Source: Salinibacter grassmerensis
GTDB lineage: Bacteria > Bacteroidota > Rhodothermia > Rhodothermales > Salinibacteraceae
Assembly (NCBI RefSeq): GCF_947077765.1
Contig: NZ_CAMTTF010000003.1
Span: forward strand, 248,001 to 312,000
Length of the DNA stretch: 64,000 nucleotides
Direction of reading: 5' to 3'
Within the stretch, counting starts at the first letter, position 1, and each line of letters opens with the position of its first letter. A program made the position numbers and the translations under genes. Positions 53,471-63,079 of this stretch are shown here, piece after piece. The notes below the pieces were generated by a model, which saw nothing but the letters and a program-made list of their open reading frames with translations, did no database searches and was not told where the DNA came from.

Positions 53471-54005
53471 AAGTTGGAGAGTGCCCCCCACAAGCGGAGC
53501 GCACACATTCCCCGTCCCCAGCACGGCCAAAACAGTCCTACGGGGCCGGTCGTAGACTCAACGCTGCTGCGTCGAAGATAGCCGGCAAGTTACCCCTACC
53601 CGCCGAGACGTCTGTTTGGCAAACGCAAACGGGAATCGTCCCTCCAGCCTGGACCGGCGGTCCAAAGCACCCACGGCCCGCTCGCGAACCGTCTTGACTC
53701 GTGGTGCGCTGTCCCCCGCCTGCGCCTGGCCGAGCTCGACTCAATGTCATCTCGTCAGGCCCGGACGCCCCCCACAAATGTCTTCGCATCGTCCCCGATG
53801 GCATCGGGAAGATGCCCCTCTCACGGGGAGACGTGGGGATCCCAAGTCCTTGGATTTCGTCTCTCTACCGGTGAGACGCAAAGATTTTGGAGAGAGGCCC
53901 TCACCTTGGAACGGCCCCCTCCATCCTCGGCGTTGAGGTTTTTGGTCCTGGGCCTCGTTGCCCCCGCCGAGTCTCGTCTCCGCTGCTGCTCAGCCGTCTG
54001 CCAAC
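53471..54005. other. 535-nt intergenic region before the ABC cassette
   Basis: No gene was supported here. Two inverted repeats are present: CTACG/CGTAG at 53538-53555, extended by AGT/ACT, which may end the DUF5723 transcript; and CCCGATG/CATCGGG at 53794-53808. The promoter for the ABC cassette is expected in the right half. Confidence 0.5.
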
Positions 54006-54722
54006 ATGCCCGACGCCTCGTCGCCCCTCGTTCAGCTCGACGCCCTCACGAAGACCTACCGCGAGGGGGAGCAAGACCGTACGGTACTCCGAGAGGTCTC
54101 GTTGGGGCTGGAACGGGGGGACTTCTCGGTACTCATGGGACGGAGCGGGGCTGGGAAGAGCACGCTTCTCAACCTAATTAGCGGCATCGACCAGCCCACG
54201 TCCGGCCGCGTTCAGATTGGCGACACCGACCTCACGGGCAAGTCCGAGACGGAACGCACGCGCTTTCGTCGGTCCCACGTGGGGTTCGTGTTTCAGTCGT
54301 TCAACCTGATCTCGACCCTGACGGTCGGGGAGAACGTGCGCTTGCCCCTGGAGCTGGCCGGCAAAGCGCCCCGGACCACTAAGGACCGGGCCGGTGCGAT
54401 GCTGGATCGGGTCGGGCTGGTGGACCGGGCCGATCAGTTTCCAGACCGCCTCTCCGGTGGGGAGCAACAGCGGGTGGCCGTCGCCCGGGCCCTGGCCCAC
54501 GAGCCCCTCCTCGTCCTCGCCGACGAACCGACGGGCAACCTGGACTACGACACCGGGCAGGCGGTGCTCACCCTACTCAGCGATCTCGTGACCGATACCG
54601 ATACCACCCTCCTCGTGGCCACGCACGACCCGGAGGTGCTCCCCCGTGCCGACCGGGTGTTGCACCTCCACGGAGGCACCCTGCACGAAGAGGTGCCCGA
54701 ATACATCACATCGGGGCCGTAA
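54006..54722 (+). CDS. ABC transporter ATP-binding protein (LolD/MacB type)
   Basis: This 238-residue ATPase has Walker [11 protein letters not shown] at 44-53, the signature [17 protein letters not shown], Walker [18 protein letters not shown] and [15 protein letters not shown]. It belongs to the LolD/MacB/FtsE branch that works with FtsX-type permeases in mechanotransmission rather than substrate passage through the membrane. The partner permease follows 96 nt later. The ATG at 54006 is favoured over a longer frame starting 48 nt earlier. Confidence 0.94.
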   Translation: MPDASSPLVQLDALTKTYREGEQDRTVLREVSLGLERGDFSVLMGRSGAGKSTLLNLISGIDQPTSGRVQIGDTDLTGKSETERTRFRRSHVGFVFQSFNLISTLTVGENVRLPLELAGKAPRTTKDRAGAMLDRVGLVDRADQFPDRLSGGEQQRVAVARALAHEPLLVLADEPTGNLDYDTGQAVLTLLSDLVTDTDTTLLVATHDPEVLPRADRVLHLHGGTLHEEVPEYITSGP

Positions 54723-54818
54723 TTCGAACGCAGTCGGATCGTGGACGGAGGACATCGGCTCCGTTCAGAACCCCGCGGTTGTCCCTGTCTCTCTCACTTT
54801 TCTCTTTTGCCCGCCTCG

Positions 54819-57362
54819 ATGACACTTCTTCGCCGCTCAAGCCGGCGCTACCTCACCCGCCACCCGTGGCTCATGGGCCTGTCGGTGCTGGGGGTCGCGA
54901 TTGGGGTGGCGGTGGTGGTGGCGATCGACCTCGCCAATACGAGCGCGAGTCGGGCGTTCGAGCTGTCCGCCGAGACCGTCACCGGCGCCGCGACGCACCA
55001 GGTCGTGGGGGCCGGCGGGGCGCTCGACGACGATGTGTACCGGCGCCTCCGGGAGGCCGGCATTCGTCCGGCCGCCCCCGTCGTGGAGGGCTACGGCTCC
55101 CTCGAGCAAGGGGACCGCACGTTTCAGATCGTCGGGATCGATCCGCTCGCCGACGCGCCCTTCCGGCCCTATCTCGGAACCGGGGCCGGTAGCGACCTGG
55201 ACCTGGGGACCTTCATGACGGAGGACGTGGCCCTTATGAGTGCCCCCACGGCCGAGGCGATTGGGCTCTCGTCCGGCGACACCCTACGCGTGGGGATCGA
55301 GGGCACGACCCAGCCGGTGGTCCTCAGCGGTCTTATCTCACCACAGAACGAACGGACCCGTCGGGCGGTGGCCAATTTGCTGGTCGTGGACGTATCGACC
55401 GCCCAACGGCTCTTCGACCAGTCCGGCCAGTTGAGTCGGATCGACCTGCTCACCCCCTCAGGCACGGCGGCCCAGCAGGCCTACCTCAGTCGGGTGCGCA
55501 CCTCCCTCCCGGACGGGGTCCAACTGCGGCGCTCGGACACCCGGACGGAGACCGTAGCCCAGATGACGAAGGCGTTCGACCTCAACCTGACGGCGCTGAG
55601 CCTGCTGGCCCTCATCGTGGGCGCGTTCCTCATCTACAACACAATGACCTTTTCGGTCGTCCAGCGCCGCGCCCTGATTGGGCAGCTGCGGGCCTTGGGG
55701 GTGACGCGTGGAGAAGTCTTTCGGCTCGTACTGGGGGAGGCTGCCGTGCTGGGCGTGGTGGGCAGTGGGCTCGGCCTTCTGCTCGGCATCGTGCTGGCGT
55801 CCGGCCTGGTGCAGCTTCTGGCGCAAACGATCAATGACCTCTACTTCGTGGTGGAGGTGAGCGAGCTGTCGGTCTCAACGTGGACGCTGGCGAAGGGGGC
55901 GCTCTTGGGGATCGGCACCACGCTGGTCGCCGCCTTGGCCCCGGCCCAGGAGGCCACCGCCGCCTCGGTGAGTACTGTCCTGCGCCGCTCGACCCGGGAG
56001 AGCACCCTGCGTCGACGGGCGCCCTGGTGGGCCGGACTCGGTCTCCTTGTCGCCGCGGCCGGCAGCCTGCTGCTCTTGGTCACCGAACAGAGCATCTGGG
56101 CCGGGTACGGGGCACTGTTCTGCGTCCTCGTCGGCGCGGCATTCATGATTCCGTGGGCCGTGGTGGGGCTGTCGAATGGGGTGCGTCCCCTCCTCGGGCG
56201 AGCGGCCGGCGTCATCGGGCGCATGGCGTCCCGCGGCGTGGTGACGAACCTGAGCCGCACCGGCGTCGCGATTGCCGCCCTCACCATCGCCATCGCCTCC
56301 ACCGTGGGCGTCGGCGTGATGATCGACAGCTTCCGCGGCACGGTCACCAGCTGGCTGGAGCAGTCGCTGCAGGCAGACGTCTACGTGCAGCCGCCAAGCC
56401 TCGTCTTTCGCCGCTCCACCGCCACGATCGACTCCACCGTCGCGCGCCGCCTGCGGAACGTGGAGGGCGTCAAGGGGGCCTACTCGGTCCGCCGCGTGAC
56501 CGTGCGGGCCGACGTGGGGCGCACGGACCTCGTGGCCGTGGAGCCCGGCCCCCAGACCGCCGATGTTTACCAGCTCAAGGCCGGAAACGCCGACTCGGCG
56601 TGGGAGGCGGTCCGGTCGGGGCCCTCCGTGCTCGTCTCTGAGCCCTACAGCTACCGCCACGACGTGGGCGTGGGCGATACCTTGCGCCTCCAGACAGATC
56701 GGGGGCGACAGGCGTTCGCCATCGAAGGGGTGTATTACGACTACGGCTCCGACCTCGGGGTTACCCTCATGAGCCGATCGACCTACGAGCAGTTCTACGA
56801 CGACCGCGGCGTGTCCGGCCTGGCGTTCGCGGCCGCCGACGATGTCTCCGTCGACGCACTCATCGCGGACATGCGTTCTTCCGTGTCGGGGCTTCAGGAC
56901 GTGCTCATCCGGTCGAACCGGGCCCTGCGCGAGACGTCGATGCGCGTCTTTGACCGCACGTTTACCATTACGACGGTGCTGCGGCTGCTCGCCATTGCCG
57001 TGGCGTTCATTGGGGTGCTCACGGCCCTCATGGCCCTGGCCCTGGAACGGCGACGGGAGATGGGCGTGCTGCGGGCCACCGGGATGACGCCGCCCCAGGT
57101 GGGCGGCTACTTGACCCTTCAGTCGAGCCTGATGGGCGCGATCGCCGGCCTCCTGTCGCTCCCGCTGGGCTACGTCCTGGCCTACGTGCTGGTCTTCGTC
57201 ATCAACAAGCGCTCCTTCGGGTGGACGCTCCAGCTCACGGTGCCGACCGACGTCCTGATCCAATCGCTCGTGCTGGCGGTCGTGGCCGCCTTCCTGGCGG
57301 GCCTCTACCCGACGTGGCGGATGGCGCGGTCGAGCCCCGCACTCGCGCTACAGGACGAGTAG
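54819..57362 (+). CDS. FtsX-like ABC permease
   Basis: This 847-residue permease has an N-terminal membrane helix (LMGLSVLGVAIGVAVVVAI), a large periplasmic MacB-like domain to about residue 250, an FtsX core of three helices with LNLTALSLLALIVGAFLIYNT, a second periplasmic domain, and a C-terminal FtsX core with FTITTVLRLLAIAVAFIGVLTALMALALERRREMGVLRATGMTPPQVG. The two FtsX halves make it a self-contained permease. It pairs with the ATPase gene upstream and an AttH-type secreted protein gene downstream. The start is ATG 54819. Confidence 0.93.
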   Translation: MTLLRRSSRRYLTRHPWLMGLSVLGVAIGVAVVVAIDLANTSASRAFELSAETVTGAATHQVVGAGGALDDDVYRRLREAGIRPAAPVVEGYGSLEQGDRTFQIVGIDPLADAPFRPYLGTGAGSDLDLGTFMTEDVALMSAPTAEAIGLSSGDTLRVGIEGTTQPVVLSGLISPQNERTRRAVANLLVVDVSTAQRLFDQSGQLSRIDLLTPSGTAAQQAYLSRVRTSLPDGVQLRRSDTRTETVAQMTKAFDLNLTALSLLALIVGAFLIYNTMTFSVVQRRALIGQLRALGVTRGEVFRLVLGEAAVLGVVGSGLGLLLGIVLASGLVQLLAQTINDLYFVVEVSELSVSTWTLAKGALLGIGTTLVAALAPAQEATAASVSTVLRRSTRESTLRRRAPWWAGLGLLVAAAGSLLLLVTEQSIWAGYGALFCVLVGAAFMIPWAVVGLSNGVRPLLGRAAGVIGRMASRGVVTNLSRTGVAIAALTIAIASTVGVGVMIDSFRGTVTSWLEQSLQADVYVQPPSLVFRRSTATIDSTVARRLRNVEGVKGAYSVRRVTVRADVGRTDLVAVEPGPQTADVYQLKAGNADSAWEAVRSGPSVLVSEPYSYRHDVGVGDTLRLQTDRGRQAFAIEGVYYDYGSDLGVTLMSRSTYEQFYDDRGVSGLAFAAADDVSVDALIADMRSSVSGLQDVLIRSNRALRETSMRVFDRTFTITTVLRLLAIAVAFIGVLTALMALALERRREMGVLRATGMTPPQVGGYLTLQSSLMGAIAGLLSLPLGYVLAYVLVFVINKRSFGWTLQLTVPTDVLIQSLVLAVVAAFLAGLYPTWRMARSSPALALQDE

Positions 57363-57474
57363 CGGATTGGGCGGAGCAGAGAAGTTGCCAAACTGTCCGC
57401 CACGAAGAACTCCCGTTTGCCTTGGTCCCGCGCCGTTGCCACGGCGCCTCCCTCTCTCACCGTGCACGCTTGCC

Positions 57475-58644
57475 ATGTCACGTTCCTTGTCGCTGATTTC
57501 GGGTCTGGTTGCACTGATCGCCCTCCTCGGCCTTGGGGCCTACTGGCTTACGGCTTCGCCCGGCGAGGCCGACCTCCAGACATCGGTCTCCGTGTCGGAG
57601 GCGATGGCCGGCGACACCACCGGCTACCGGCGGGCCACAGCGCCCCGGGCGTTCTCGTTTCCGGACGACTACGGCCCGCATCCGGGCTACAAGACGGAGT
57701 GGTGGTACGTGACCGGCACGCTGAACGGCCCGGACGCGCAGCCCTACGGCTACGAACTTACGATCTTCCGGACCGGGCTCACGCCCCCGGACGAGGCGCC
57801 TACTGCGCCCGCGGCCGGCTGGCGCACAAACCAGCTCTACCTGGCGCACTTCGCCGTCACCGACGGGGCGAACGAGACATTTCACGCCTTCGAACGGTTT
57901 CAGCGGGGCGGTGCCGGGCTCGCGGGGGCGCAATCGACTCCGTTTCGGGTCTGGCTCGACGACTGGTCGATGACCGGCCCCGACTCGTCAGCATTCCCGC
58001 TCCGACTGCGGGCTCAGCAGGCGGGCATCGGGGTCGATCTTGCCCTCCGCCCCACCAAGCCGCGCGTGCTCCAGGGCGACCGGGGCCTGAGCCAGAAGGG
58101 GCCGGGGAGCGGCAATGCGTCGTACTACTACTCGTACACGCGCCTGGCCACCGAGGGCACGCTCGTCCTGTCGGGCGACACGCTGTCCGTGACCGGCGAC
58201 AGCTGGATGGACCGGGAGTGGAGCACCTCGGCCCTCGGCCCCGACCAGGAGGGCTGGGATTGGTTCTCGCTCCAGCTCGACGACGGGCGGGACCTTATGT
58301 ATTACCAACTCCGTCGGACGGACGGCGCCCCGAGCCGCTTCAGCGAAGGGGTGATCGTGGGGCCGGACGGCGCAACCCAGAGGCTGGACCACTCGGAGGT
58401 CTCTGTGGAGGTCCTCGACACCTGGACGAGCCCGGACGGCACGCACACCTATCCTGTGGACTGGACCCTGCGCGTACCCGACGAGGACATCGACCTGCGG
58501 ATTACGCCCCTGTTTCCGGACCAGGAGCTTGACGTGTCCGTCCGCTACTGGGAAGGATTTGTTCAGGTAAAGGGCTCCGCGACCGGCCGTGGGTACGTAG
58601 AGATGACGGGATACGGAGACAGCCCCGGGTCCCCCGTCTCGTAG
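57475..58644 (+). CDS. AttH/CrtC-like lipocalin-fold secreted hydrolase-like protein
   Basis: This 389-residue protein has an N-terminal signal/anchor helix (LISGLVALIALLGLGAYWL). Its core matches the COG5621/CrtC family: HPGYKTEWWYVTGTLNG near residue 64, the middle LAHFAVTD, SYYYSYTRLATEGTL, and SWMDREWSTSALGPDQEGWDWFSLQL. Related proteins include carotenoid 1,2-hydratase and AttH. The enzymatic activity is not proven. It completes the ATPase-permease-AttH cassette, all on the same strand with short gaps. Confidence 0.9.
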   Translation: MSRSLSLISGLVALIALLGLGAYWLTASPGEADLQTSVSVSEAMAGDTTGYRRATAPRAFSFPDDYGPHPGYKTEWWYVTGTLNGPDAQPYGYELTIFRTGLTPPDEAPTAPAAGWRTNQLYLAHFAVTDGANETFHAFERFQRGGAGLAGAQSTPFRVWLDDWSMTGPDSSAFPLRLRAQQAGIGVDLALRPTKPRVLQGDRGLSQKGPGSGNASYYYSYTRLATEGTLVLSGDTLSVTGDSWMDREWSTSALGPDQEGWDWFSLQLDDGRDLMYYQLRRTDGAPSRFSEGVIVGPDGATQRLDHSEVSVEVLDTWTSPDGTHTYPVDWTLRVPDEDIDLRITPLFPDQELDVSVRYWEGFVQVKGSATGRGYVEMTGYGDSPGSPVS

Positions 58645-58691
58645 CCCAGACAGGTCCAATCAACTCTCTTCCTTCGCACTGGCCAACACGG

Positions 58692-59165
58692 GTGGTGGAC
58701 GCGCTGAATTTGCCCACGTACGAGTTTCGGACGCAGACCCGTGGAGACGCTCGGGTCATCTACGACCCGCTCCGGGGCCAATATGTACGCCTGACGCCCG
58801 AAGAGTGGGTTCGTCAGCACTTCGTGCAGTACCTGATCCAGGCGCTCGACGTGCCGGCGGGCCTGATCGCCATTGAGGCCGCGTTTCAGGTGCAGGGCCA
58901 GTCGCGCCGCGCCGACGTGATTGTGCACGACCGGCAGGGCGACCCGCTCCTGCTCGTTGAGTGCAAGGCCCCGCGCGTGTCGATCACCCAGGACGCCTTC
59001 GACCAGGGCGCCCGGTACAACATCGTCCTGCAGGCCCCGTATCTCGTGGTGACAAACGGCCAGACGCACTACGCCTGCGCCATTGACTTTGGCGATCAGA
59101 GCTATACCTTTCTCGACGACCTTCCGCCCTACGACGTCCTCCTGGACACGGTGGACCATTCGTAG
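58692..59165 (+). CDS. HsdR N-terminal-like (type I restriction R-subunit N domain) protein, orphan
   Basis: This 157-residue protein consists of the PD-(D/E)XK-like HsdR_N domain alone. RADVIVHDRQGDPLLLVECKAPRVSITQDAF holds the catalytic D...ECK motif; PLRGQYVRLTPEEWVRQHF precedes it. It carries no helicase domain and no hsdM/hsdS lies near, so it is not a full restriction system. Stand-alone copies are frequent in Bacteroidetes with unknown role. The start is GTG (58692 or 58695). It lies between the AttH-type gene and cysQ. Confidence 0.87.
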   Translation: MVDALNLPTYEFRTQTRGDARVIYDPLRGQYVRLTPEEWVRQHFVQYLIQALDVPAGLIAIEAAFQVQGQSRRADVIVHDRQGDPLLLVECKAPRVSITQDAFDQGARYNIVLQAPYLVVTNGQTHYACAIDFGDQSYTFLDDLPPYDVLLDTVDHS

Positions 59166-59208
59166 GGACCGCTTCTCGCTCTCCCACACCTCTTGTTTCT
59201 CTTTGTAT

Positions 59209-60210
59209 ATGTCCGACTACGACCGCGAACGCACCGTCGCCTTCCGCGCCGTTCAGACCGCCGCCGAATTGTGCCAGTCCGTCCGCGCCGATCTCGACGG
59301 GGACGTGCTGGAAAAGGATGACCGCACGCCCGTGACCGTGGCCGACTTCGGCAGCCAGGCCGTCATTTGCCAGGCCCTTCGGGAGGCCTTTCCCGAGGAT
59401 CCCGTGATCGGCGAGGAAGACAGCTCGGCCCTGCAGGCCGACGAAAACGCCGATGTACGGGCCCACCTCCTAGAGGAGGTGCGCGTCCACCACCCGGACG
59501 TCAACCCGGACCTGGTGTTCGACTGGATTGACCACGGCACCGACGAGGGCTACAGCGAGCGCTTTTGGACGCTCGATCCCATTGACGGAACCAAGGGCTT
59601 CGTGCGGGGCGACCAGTACGCCATCGCGCTCGCCCTGATCGTGGACGGACGCCCCCAGGTGGCGGCCCTCTGCTGCCCATACCTCCACAGTGCCATCGAC
59701 GCCGACCCGGCCAAGTCGAGGGGGCAGGCGTTCTTGGCCGTTCGGGGCGAGGGGACCGTACAGCAGCCGCTCACGCCGGACACTGACGCGGTGCCCACCC
59801 CGATCCATACCAGCGGCACGACCGATCCGTCGGAAAGCCGATTCTGCGAGTCGTTCGTTTCGTCGCACAGCTCCCACGATCTCGCCGCGCAGGCCGGGGA
59901 GCGCCTCGGCATCACGGCCGACTCCATCCGGATCGACAGTCAGGCGAAGTACGCCATCGTGGCGCGGGGCGAGGCGGAGATTTACCTGCGCCTCCCGCGC
60001 CCGGACAGCCCCGACTACACCGAGCGCATCTGGGACCACGCGGCCGGGGCGCTAACGGTGGAGGCCGCCGGGGGCACCGTGACGGACATGCACGGCGCCC
60101 CTCTTGACTTTACCCACGGCCGCCTGTTGGAGGCCAACACGGGCGTCGTCGCCACCAACGGGCCCTTCCACGACGAGGTCATCGAGGCCCTGGACGCCGC
60201 CCAGGCGTAA
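59209..60210 (+). CDS. cysQ: 3'(2'),5'-bisphosphate nucleotidase CysQ-like
   Basis: This 333-residue member of the Li+-sensitive phosphatase family has GEEDSSAL (metal 1), WTLDPIDGTKGFVRGDQYAIALALI and WDHAAGALTVEAAGGTVTDMHG. This longer version (~330 residues) with DPIDGTKGF matches Hal2/CysQ PAP phosphatases, which recycle 3'-phosphoadenosine-5'-phosphate in sulfur assimilation. PAP phosphatases are a salt-stress target in eukaryotes. The start is ATG 59209. It runs in the same direction as the HsdR_N-type gene before it. Confidence 0.9.
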   Translation: MSDYDRERTVAFRAVQTAAELCQSVRADLDGDVLEKDDRTPVTVADFGSQAVICQALREAFPEDPVIGEEDSSALQADENADVRAHLLEEVRVHHPDVNPDLVFDWIDHGTDEGYSERFWTLDPIDGTKGFVRGDQYAIALALIVDGRPQVAALCCPYLHSAIDADPAKSRGQAFLAVRGEGTVQQPLTPDTDAVPTPIHTSGTTDPSESRFCESFVSSHSSHDLAAQAGERLGITADSIRIDSQAKYAIVARGEAEIYLRLPRPDSPDYTERIWDHAAGALTVEAAGGTVTDMHGAPLDFTHGRLLEANTGVVATNGPFHDEVIEALDAAQA

Positions 60211-60247
60211 GCTGATCCTCTCTTCCGATGCACCGCCCTCTCCGCCA

Positions 60248-61063
60248 ATGAACGCCTTTCTCCTGTGCGCGGGCTTCGGCACCCGAATGCGCCCCCTGAC
60301 CACCGAGACCCCAAAGTCGCTGATCGAGGTGGACGGCCGCCCGCTTTTGGACTACCTGCTGGACGAGCTCGCCGCCTGGTCGGCCCTCACCGACATCCAC
60401 GTCGCCGTCAACCACCTGGATGCCCCTGCCTTTCACGAGTGGGCGACCGAACACCGGGCGGACCTGGATGCCGACGGGATTCAATTGCACCTCCACGACG
60501 ATGGCGTGGAGGCCCCCGACGACCAGCTTGGGAGCGTCGGGGACTTGCGGTTTTTGCTCGAAGAGGTGGGCCTTCCGTCTGATGGGGCGCTGGTGAGCGG
60601 CGGCGACAGCCTGTACCGGTTCCCGCTCGCACCGCTTCTGAATAGCTACGACGGGGCCACGAATCGCGCTCTCGCCCTCCACGAGCCCGACCCCAAGCGC
60701 CGGGCCCAGAGCAGCGTCCTCCAGCTCGACGGCTCCACCGTCACCGCGGTGCACGACGACCCGACTGGCGCCGCCTCCACCCGCATATGTCCGTCCTGGC
60801 TGCTACTGAGTAGCGAGGGCCTGGACGCCGTCTCCACCTACCTCGACGACGGGGGGCCGCCGGACACGTTGGGCGCGTTCCTAGACAGGCTGGCCCGGAC
60901 GCAGTCCGTGCAGGCCCATCGCTTGCCGAAGACCGCCAACCTCCGCCTCCACTGCAACACGCCCGACGATCTGGAGCATGCCCGCCAACGTCTTCGCAGA
61001 GAACCGCGGCACGTGCTCGCGCCGAACACGGTGCGGGAGTCTCTCGTCGGAAACGCGTCGTGA
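60248..61063 (+). CDS. Nucleotidyltransferase family protein (sugar-1-phosphate type)
   Basis: This 271-residue protein has the NTP-transferase signature FLLCAGFGTRMRPLTTETPKSLIEVDGRPLL at the very start, binding NTP through the G-x-G-T-R loop. Metal-binding ALVSGGDSLYRF-like residues follow in the middle. It transfers a nucleotidyl group to a sugar-phosphate, such as mannose-1-P, glucose-1-P or MurNAc-1-P; the acceptor is unclear. The start is ATG 60248, 37 nt after cysQ. It converges with an aminotransferase gene. Confidence 0.85.
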   Translation: MNAFLLCAGFGTRMRPLTTETPKSLIEVDGRPLLDYLLDELAAWSALTDIHVAVNHLDAPAFHEWATEHRADLDADGIQLHLHDDGVEAPDDQLGSVGDLRFLLEEVGLPSDGALVSGGDSLYRFPLAPLLNSYDGATNRALALHEPDPKRRAQSSVLQLDGSTVTAVHDDPTGAASTRICPSWLLLSSEGLDAVSTYLDDGGPPDTLGAFLDRLARTQSVQAHRLPKTANLRLHCNTPDDLEHARQRLRREPRHVLAPNTVRESLVGNAS

Positions 61064-61088
61064 CCCGTCCCCCAGGACCCGTGACGGG
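61064..61088. terminator. Inverted repeat between convergent genes
   Basis: CCCGTC/GACGGG (61064-61069 and 61083-61088) with a 13-nt loop; a competing CCCGT/ACGGG pair lies inside. It starts directly after the nucleotidyltransferase stop and precedes the convergent aminotransferase stop. Confidence 0.4.
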
Positions 61089-61105
61089 CCGCCTTCCTCA
61101 ACGCG

Positions 61106-62299
61106 TCACTCCCCAAACGCTGCACGAAGCTGCTCGCAGGCCTGGCGGAGGACGGGCATCTCTTTCGCGAAGCAGAGACGAAGCTGATACTGCCCGTCCG
61201 ACGGATCCCGGTAGAACGAGCGCCCAGTGACACTCCCCACGTGCGCCTCCTCGATGAGGGTGTCGCAGGCGGCCGCATCGTCGGCGAAGCCTTCCCGCGT
61301 GGCGGCGAGATCCCCAAAGTGGGCGAGGACGTAGTAGGCCCCGTCCGGCCACGGCACGTCGAACCCGATGGCCTCCAGCGTCTCACACAGGAGTTCGCGT
61401 CGCTTCGCGTAGTCCGCCTGAAGCTGCGCGACGTAGTCTTCGTCCAGGTCCTCGAAGGCGGCGAGGGCCGCGTGCTGGAGGGGACGCGGCGCGCAGATGT
61501 AAAGCAGGTCATTCATCAGGCCCATCTTCTCGGCGATGGGTGCGGGAGCCACGCCGTAGCCCAGGCGCCACCCCGTTACGTTGTACGCCTTGGAGAAGCC
61601 CGAGAGGGTGATCGTGCGGTCGTAGGCGTCCGGCAAACTCGCAAGCGAGACGTGCTCCGCCCCATCGTAGAGCATGTACTCGTAGATTTCGTCCGTAATC
61701 GCCACGAGGTCATGGGCGTGGAGCAGATCCACGAGCGTGGACAGCTCCTCACGGGTCCACACCTTGCCGCTGGGATTGGCAGGCGTGTTCACCACCACAG
61801 CCTTCGTATCGTCGGTAAGGACCGCCTCCATTGCCGACCGCTCGAACGTCGCGTCGGGGCCGCCGAGCGGCACGTACCGAATCGTCGCCCCGGTGAGCTC
61901 CAAGATGTTGCGGTGGTACCCGTAAAACGGCTCGAAGAGCACCACCTCGTCGCCCTCTTCCAAGAGCGTGAACGCCGCCGACACAAACACACCGGTCGAC
62001 CCCACGCCCACCACCACGTCCTCCGGCGAGGTGGCAGGGACCTCGTTGTGGGCCTGCTCCTTTTTGAGGATGGCGCGCCGGAGCGGCTCGATGCCGGCGT
62101 AGTGGGAATAGATCGACGCGTCGTCCTGGATGGCCTGGTGCGCCCGGGCCTTGATCGGCTCCGGCGTCGGCAGATCGCAGACGCCCTGCCCCAGGTTGAT
62201 GCCGTCCACCGCGTTTACACGATGGGTCACAGAGCGAATGTCACTCTGCTGCAGGTCATTGGCGCGGGTGGCAAGAGACGGAGATGCGGCGAGATCCAT
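61106..62299 (-). CDS. Pyridoxal-phosphate aminotransferase, class I/II
   Basis: This 397-residue aminotransferase has the PLP-lysine in SGFSKAYNVTGWRLGYG (K237), then VNTPANPSGKVWTREEL and YSHYAGIEPLRRAIL. The family converts amino acids to keto acids using PLP; the closest types are aspartate/kynurenine-like aminotransferases. Substrate is not certain. The ATG at 62299 (MDLAASPSLATRAND) is the only good start, as the earlier frame is not protein-like. It diverges from the deaminase gene. Confidence 0.92.
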   Translation of the reverse strand: MDLAASPSLATRANDLQQSDIRSVTHRVNAVDGINLGQGVCDLPTPEPIKARAHQAIQDDASIYSHYAGIEPLRRAILKKEQAHNEVPATSPEDVVVGVGSTGVFVSAAFTLLEEGDEVVLFEPFYGYHRNILELTGATIRYVPLGGPDATFERSAMEAVLTDDTKAVVVNTPANPSGKVWTREELSTLVDLLHAHDLVAITDEIYEYMLYDGAEHVSLASLPDAYDRTITLSGFSKAYNVTGWRLGYGVAPAPIAEKMGLMNDLLYICAPRPLQHAALAAFEDLDEDYVAQLQADYAKRRELLCETLEAIGFDVPWPDGAYYVLAHFGDLAATREGFADDAAACDTLIEEAHVGSVTGRSFYRDPSDGQYQLRLCFAKEMPVLRQACEQLRAAFGE

Positions 62300-62534
62300 G
62301 GCAGAAACGCCGAATTGAGTGCGCTGATGGACCCGCCAAGAAAGTGCTCCCTGGCGCGGTATGCAAGCGCCGGCGCGAAGCCACTGAACCAACGCTTTCC
62401 CACGCCCAGGCCCCGTGCCTGCTCCGGAACCAAGCAACGTCACAGCCGAATGATGGGGGTGCTTTGGACGACCGACCCGGTTCCACACCTCTGTTTGACG
62501 TCTTCGATTCCTCCTCATCTAGTCCGATTCCCCT

Positions 62535-63008
62535 ATGTCCTCCCCCACTTCATTCTTGCGTGAGGCGATCGAGATGGCGGTTCAGAATGTGACTACCGGA
62601 CAGGGCGGTCCGTTCGCGGCCCTCGTCGTCCGGGACGGGGAGATCATCGGGCGGGGCACAAACGTGGTCACGACCCTCAACGACCCGACGGCCCACGCCG
62701 AGGTCACGGCCATTCGGCGGGCCTGCGACGGGTTGGACGACTTTGAACTGACGGGCTGCACGCTGTACGCCACCTGCGAGCCCTGTCCGATGTGCCTGGG
62801 CGCCGCGTACTGGGCACGGCTCGATCGCGTCTACTACGCCGCCACGCAGGACGATGCCGCCGAGGCCGGCTTTGACGACCACCACATCTACGAGGAGATG
62901 GCAAAACAGCCCGCCAACCGACAGATTCCGATGGATCAGGCTCTTCCCGAGGAGGCCGAACGCCCCTTCGAGGCTTGGCTCAACTACGAGGACCGGGTCG
63001 CGTACTGA
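62535..63008 (+). CDS. Nucleoside/guanine deaminase (CMP/dCMP deaminase fold)
   Basis: This 157-residue zinc deaminase has the HAE motif in TAHAEVTAIRRA and PCPMC in CEPCPMCLGAAYWARL, binding zinc and activating water. The C-terminal AGFDDHHIYEEM tail is a pattern of guanine deaminases in Bacillus and relatives, so guanine to xanthine is the likeliest reaction; tRNA adenosine deaminase (TadA) is the alternative. The length suits both. It converges with the YopX-type gene. Confidence 0.9.
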   Translation: MSSPTSFLREAIEMAVQNVTTGQGGPFAALVVRDGEIIGRGTNVVTTLNDPTAHAEVTAIRRACDGLDDFELTGCTLYATCEPCPMCLGAAYWARLDRVYYAATQDDAAEAGFDDHHIYEEMAKQPANRQIPMDQALPEEAERPFEAWLNYEDRVAY

Positions 63009-63032
63009 CCCTCATTCGTCCAGACTCGACGT

Positions 63033-63065
63033 GCGCCCGGGGTTTCCATTTCCTTTTCGGGGCGC
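63033..63065. terminator. GC-rich inverted repeat between deaminase and YopX-type genes
   Basis: GCGCCC (63033-63038) and GGGCGC (63060-63065) pair with a 21-nt loop, in the convergent gap. It is a possible shared terminator. Confidence 0.4.
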
Positions 63066-63079
63066 CCGCTGAACAAGCC

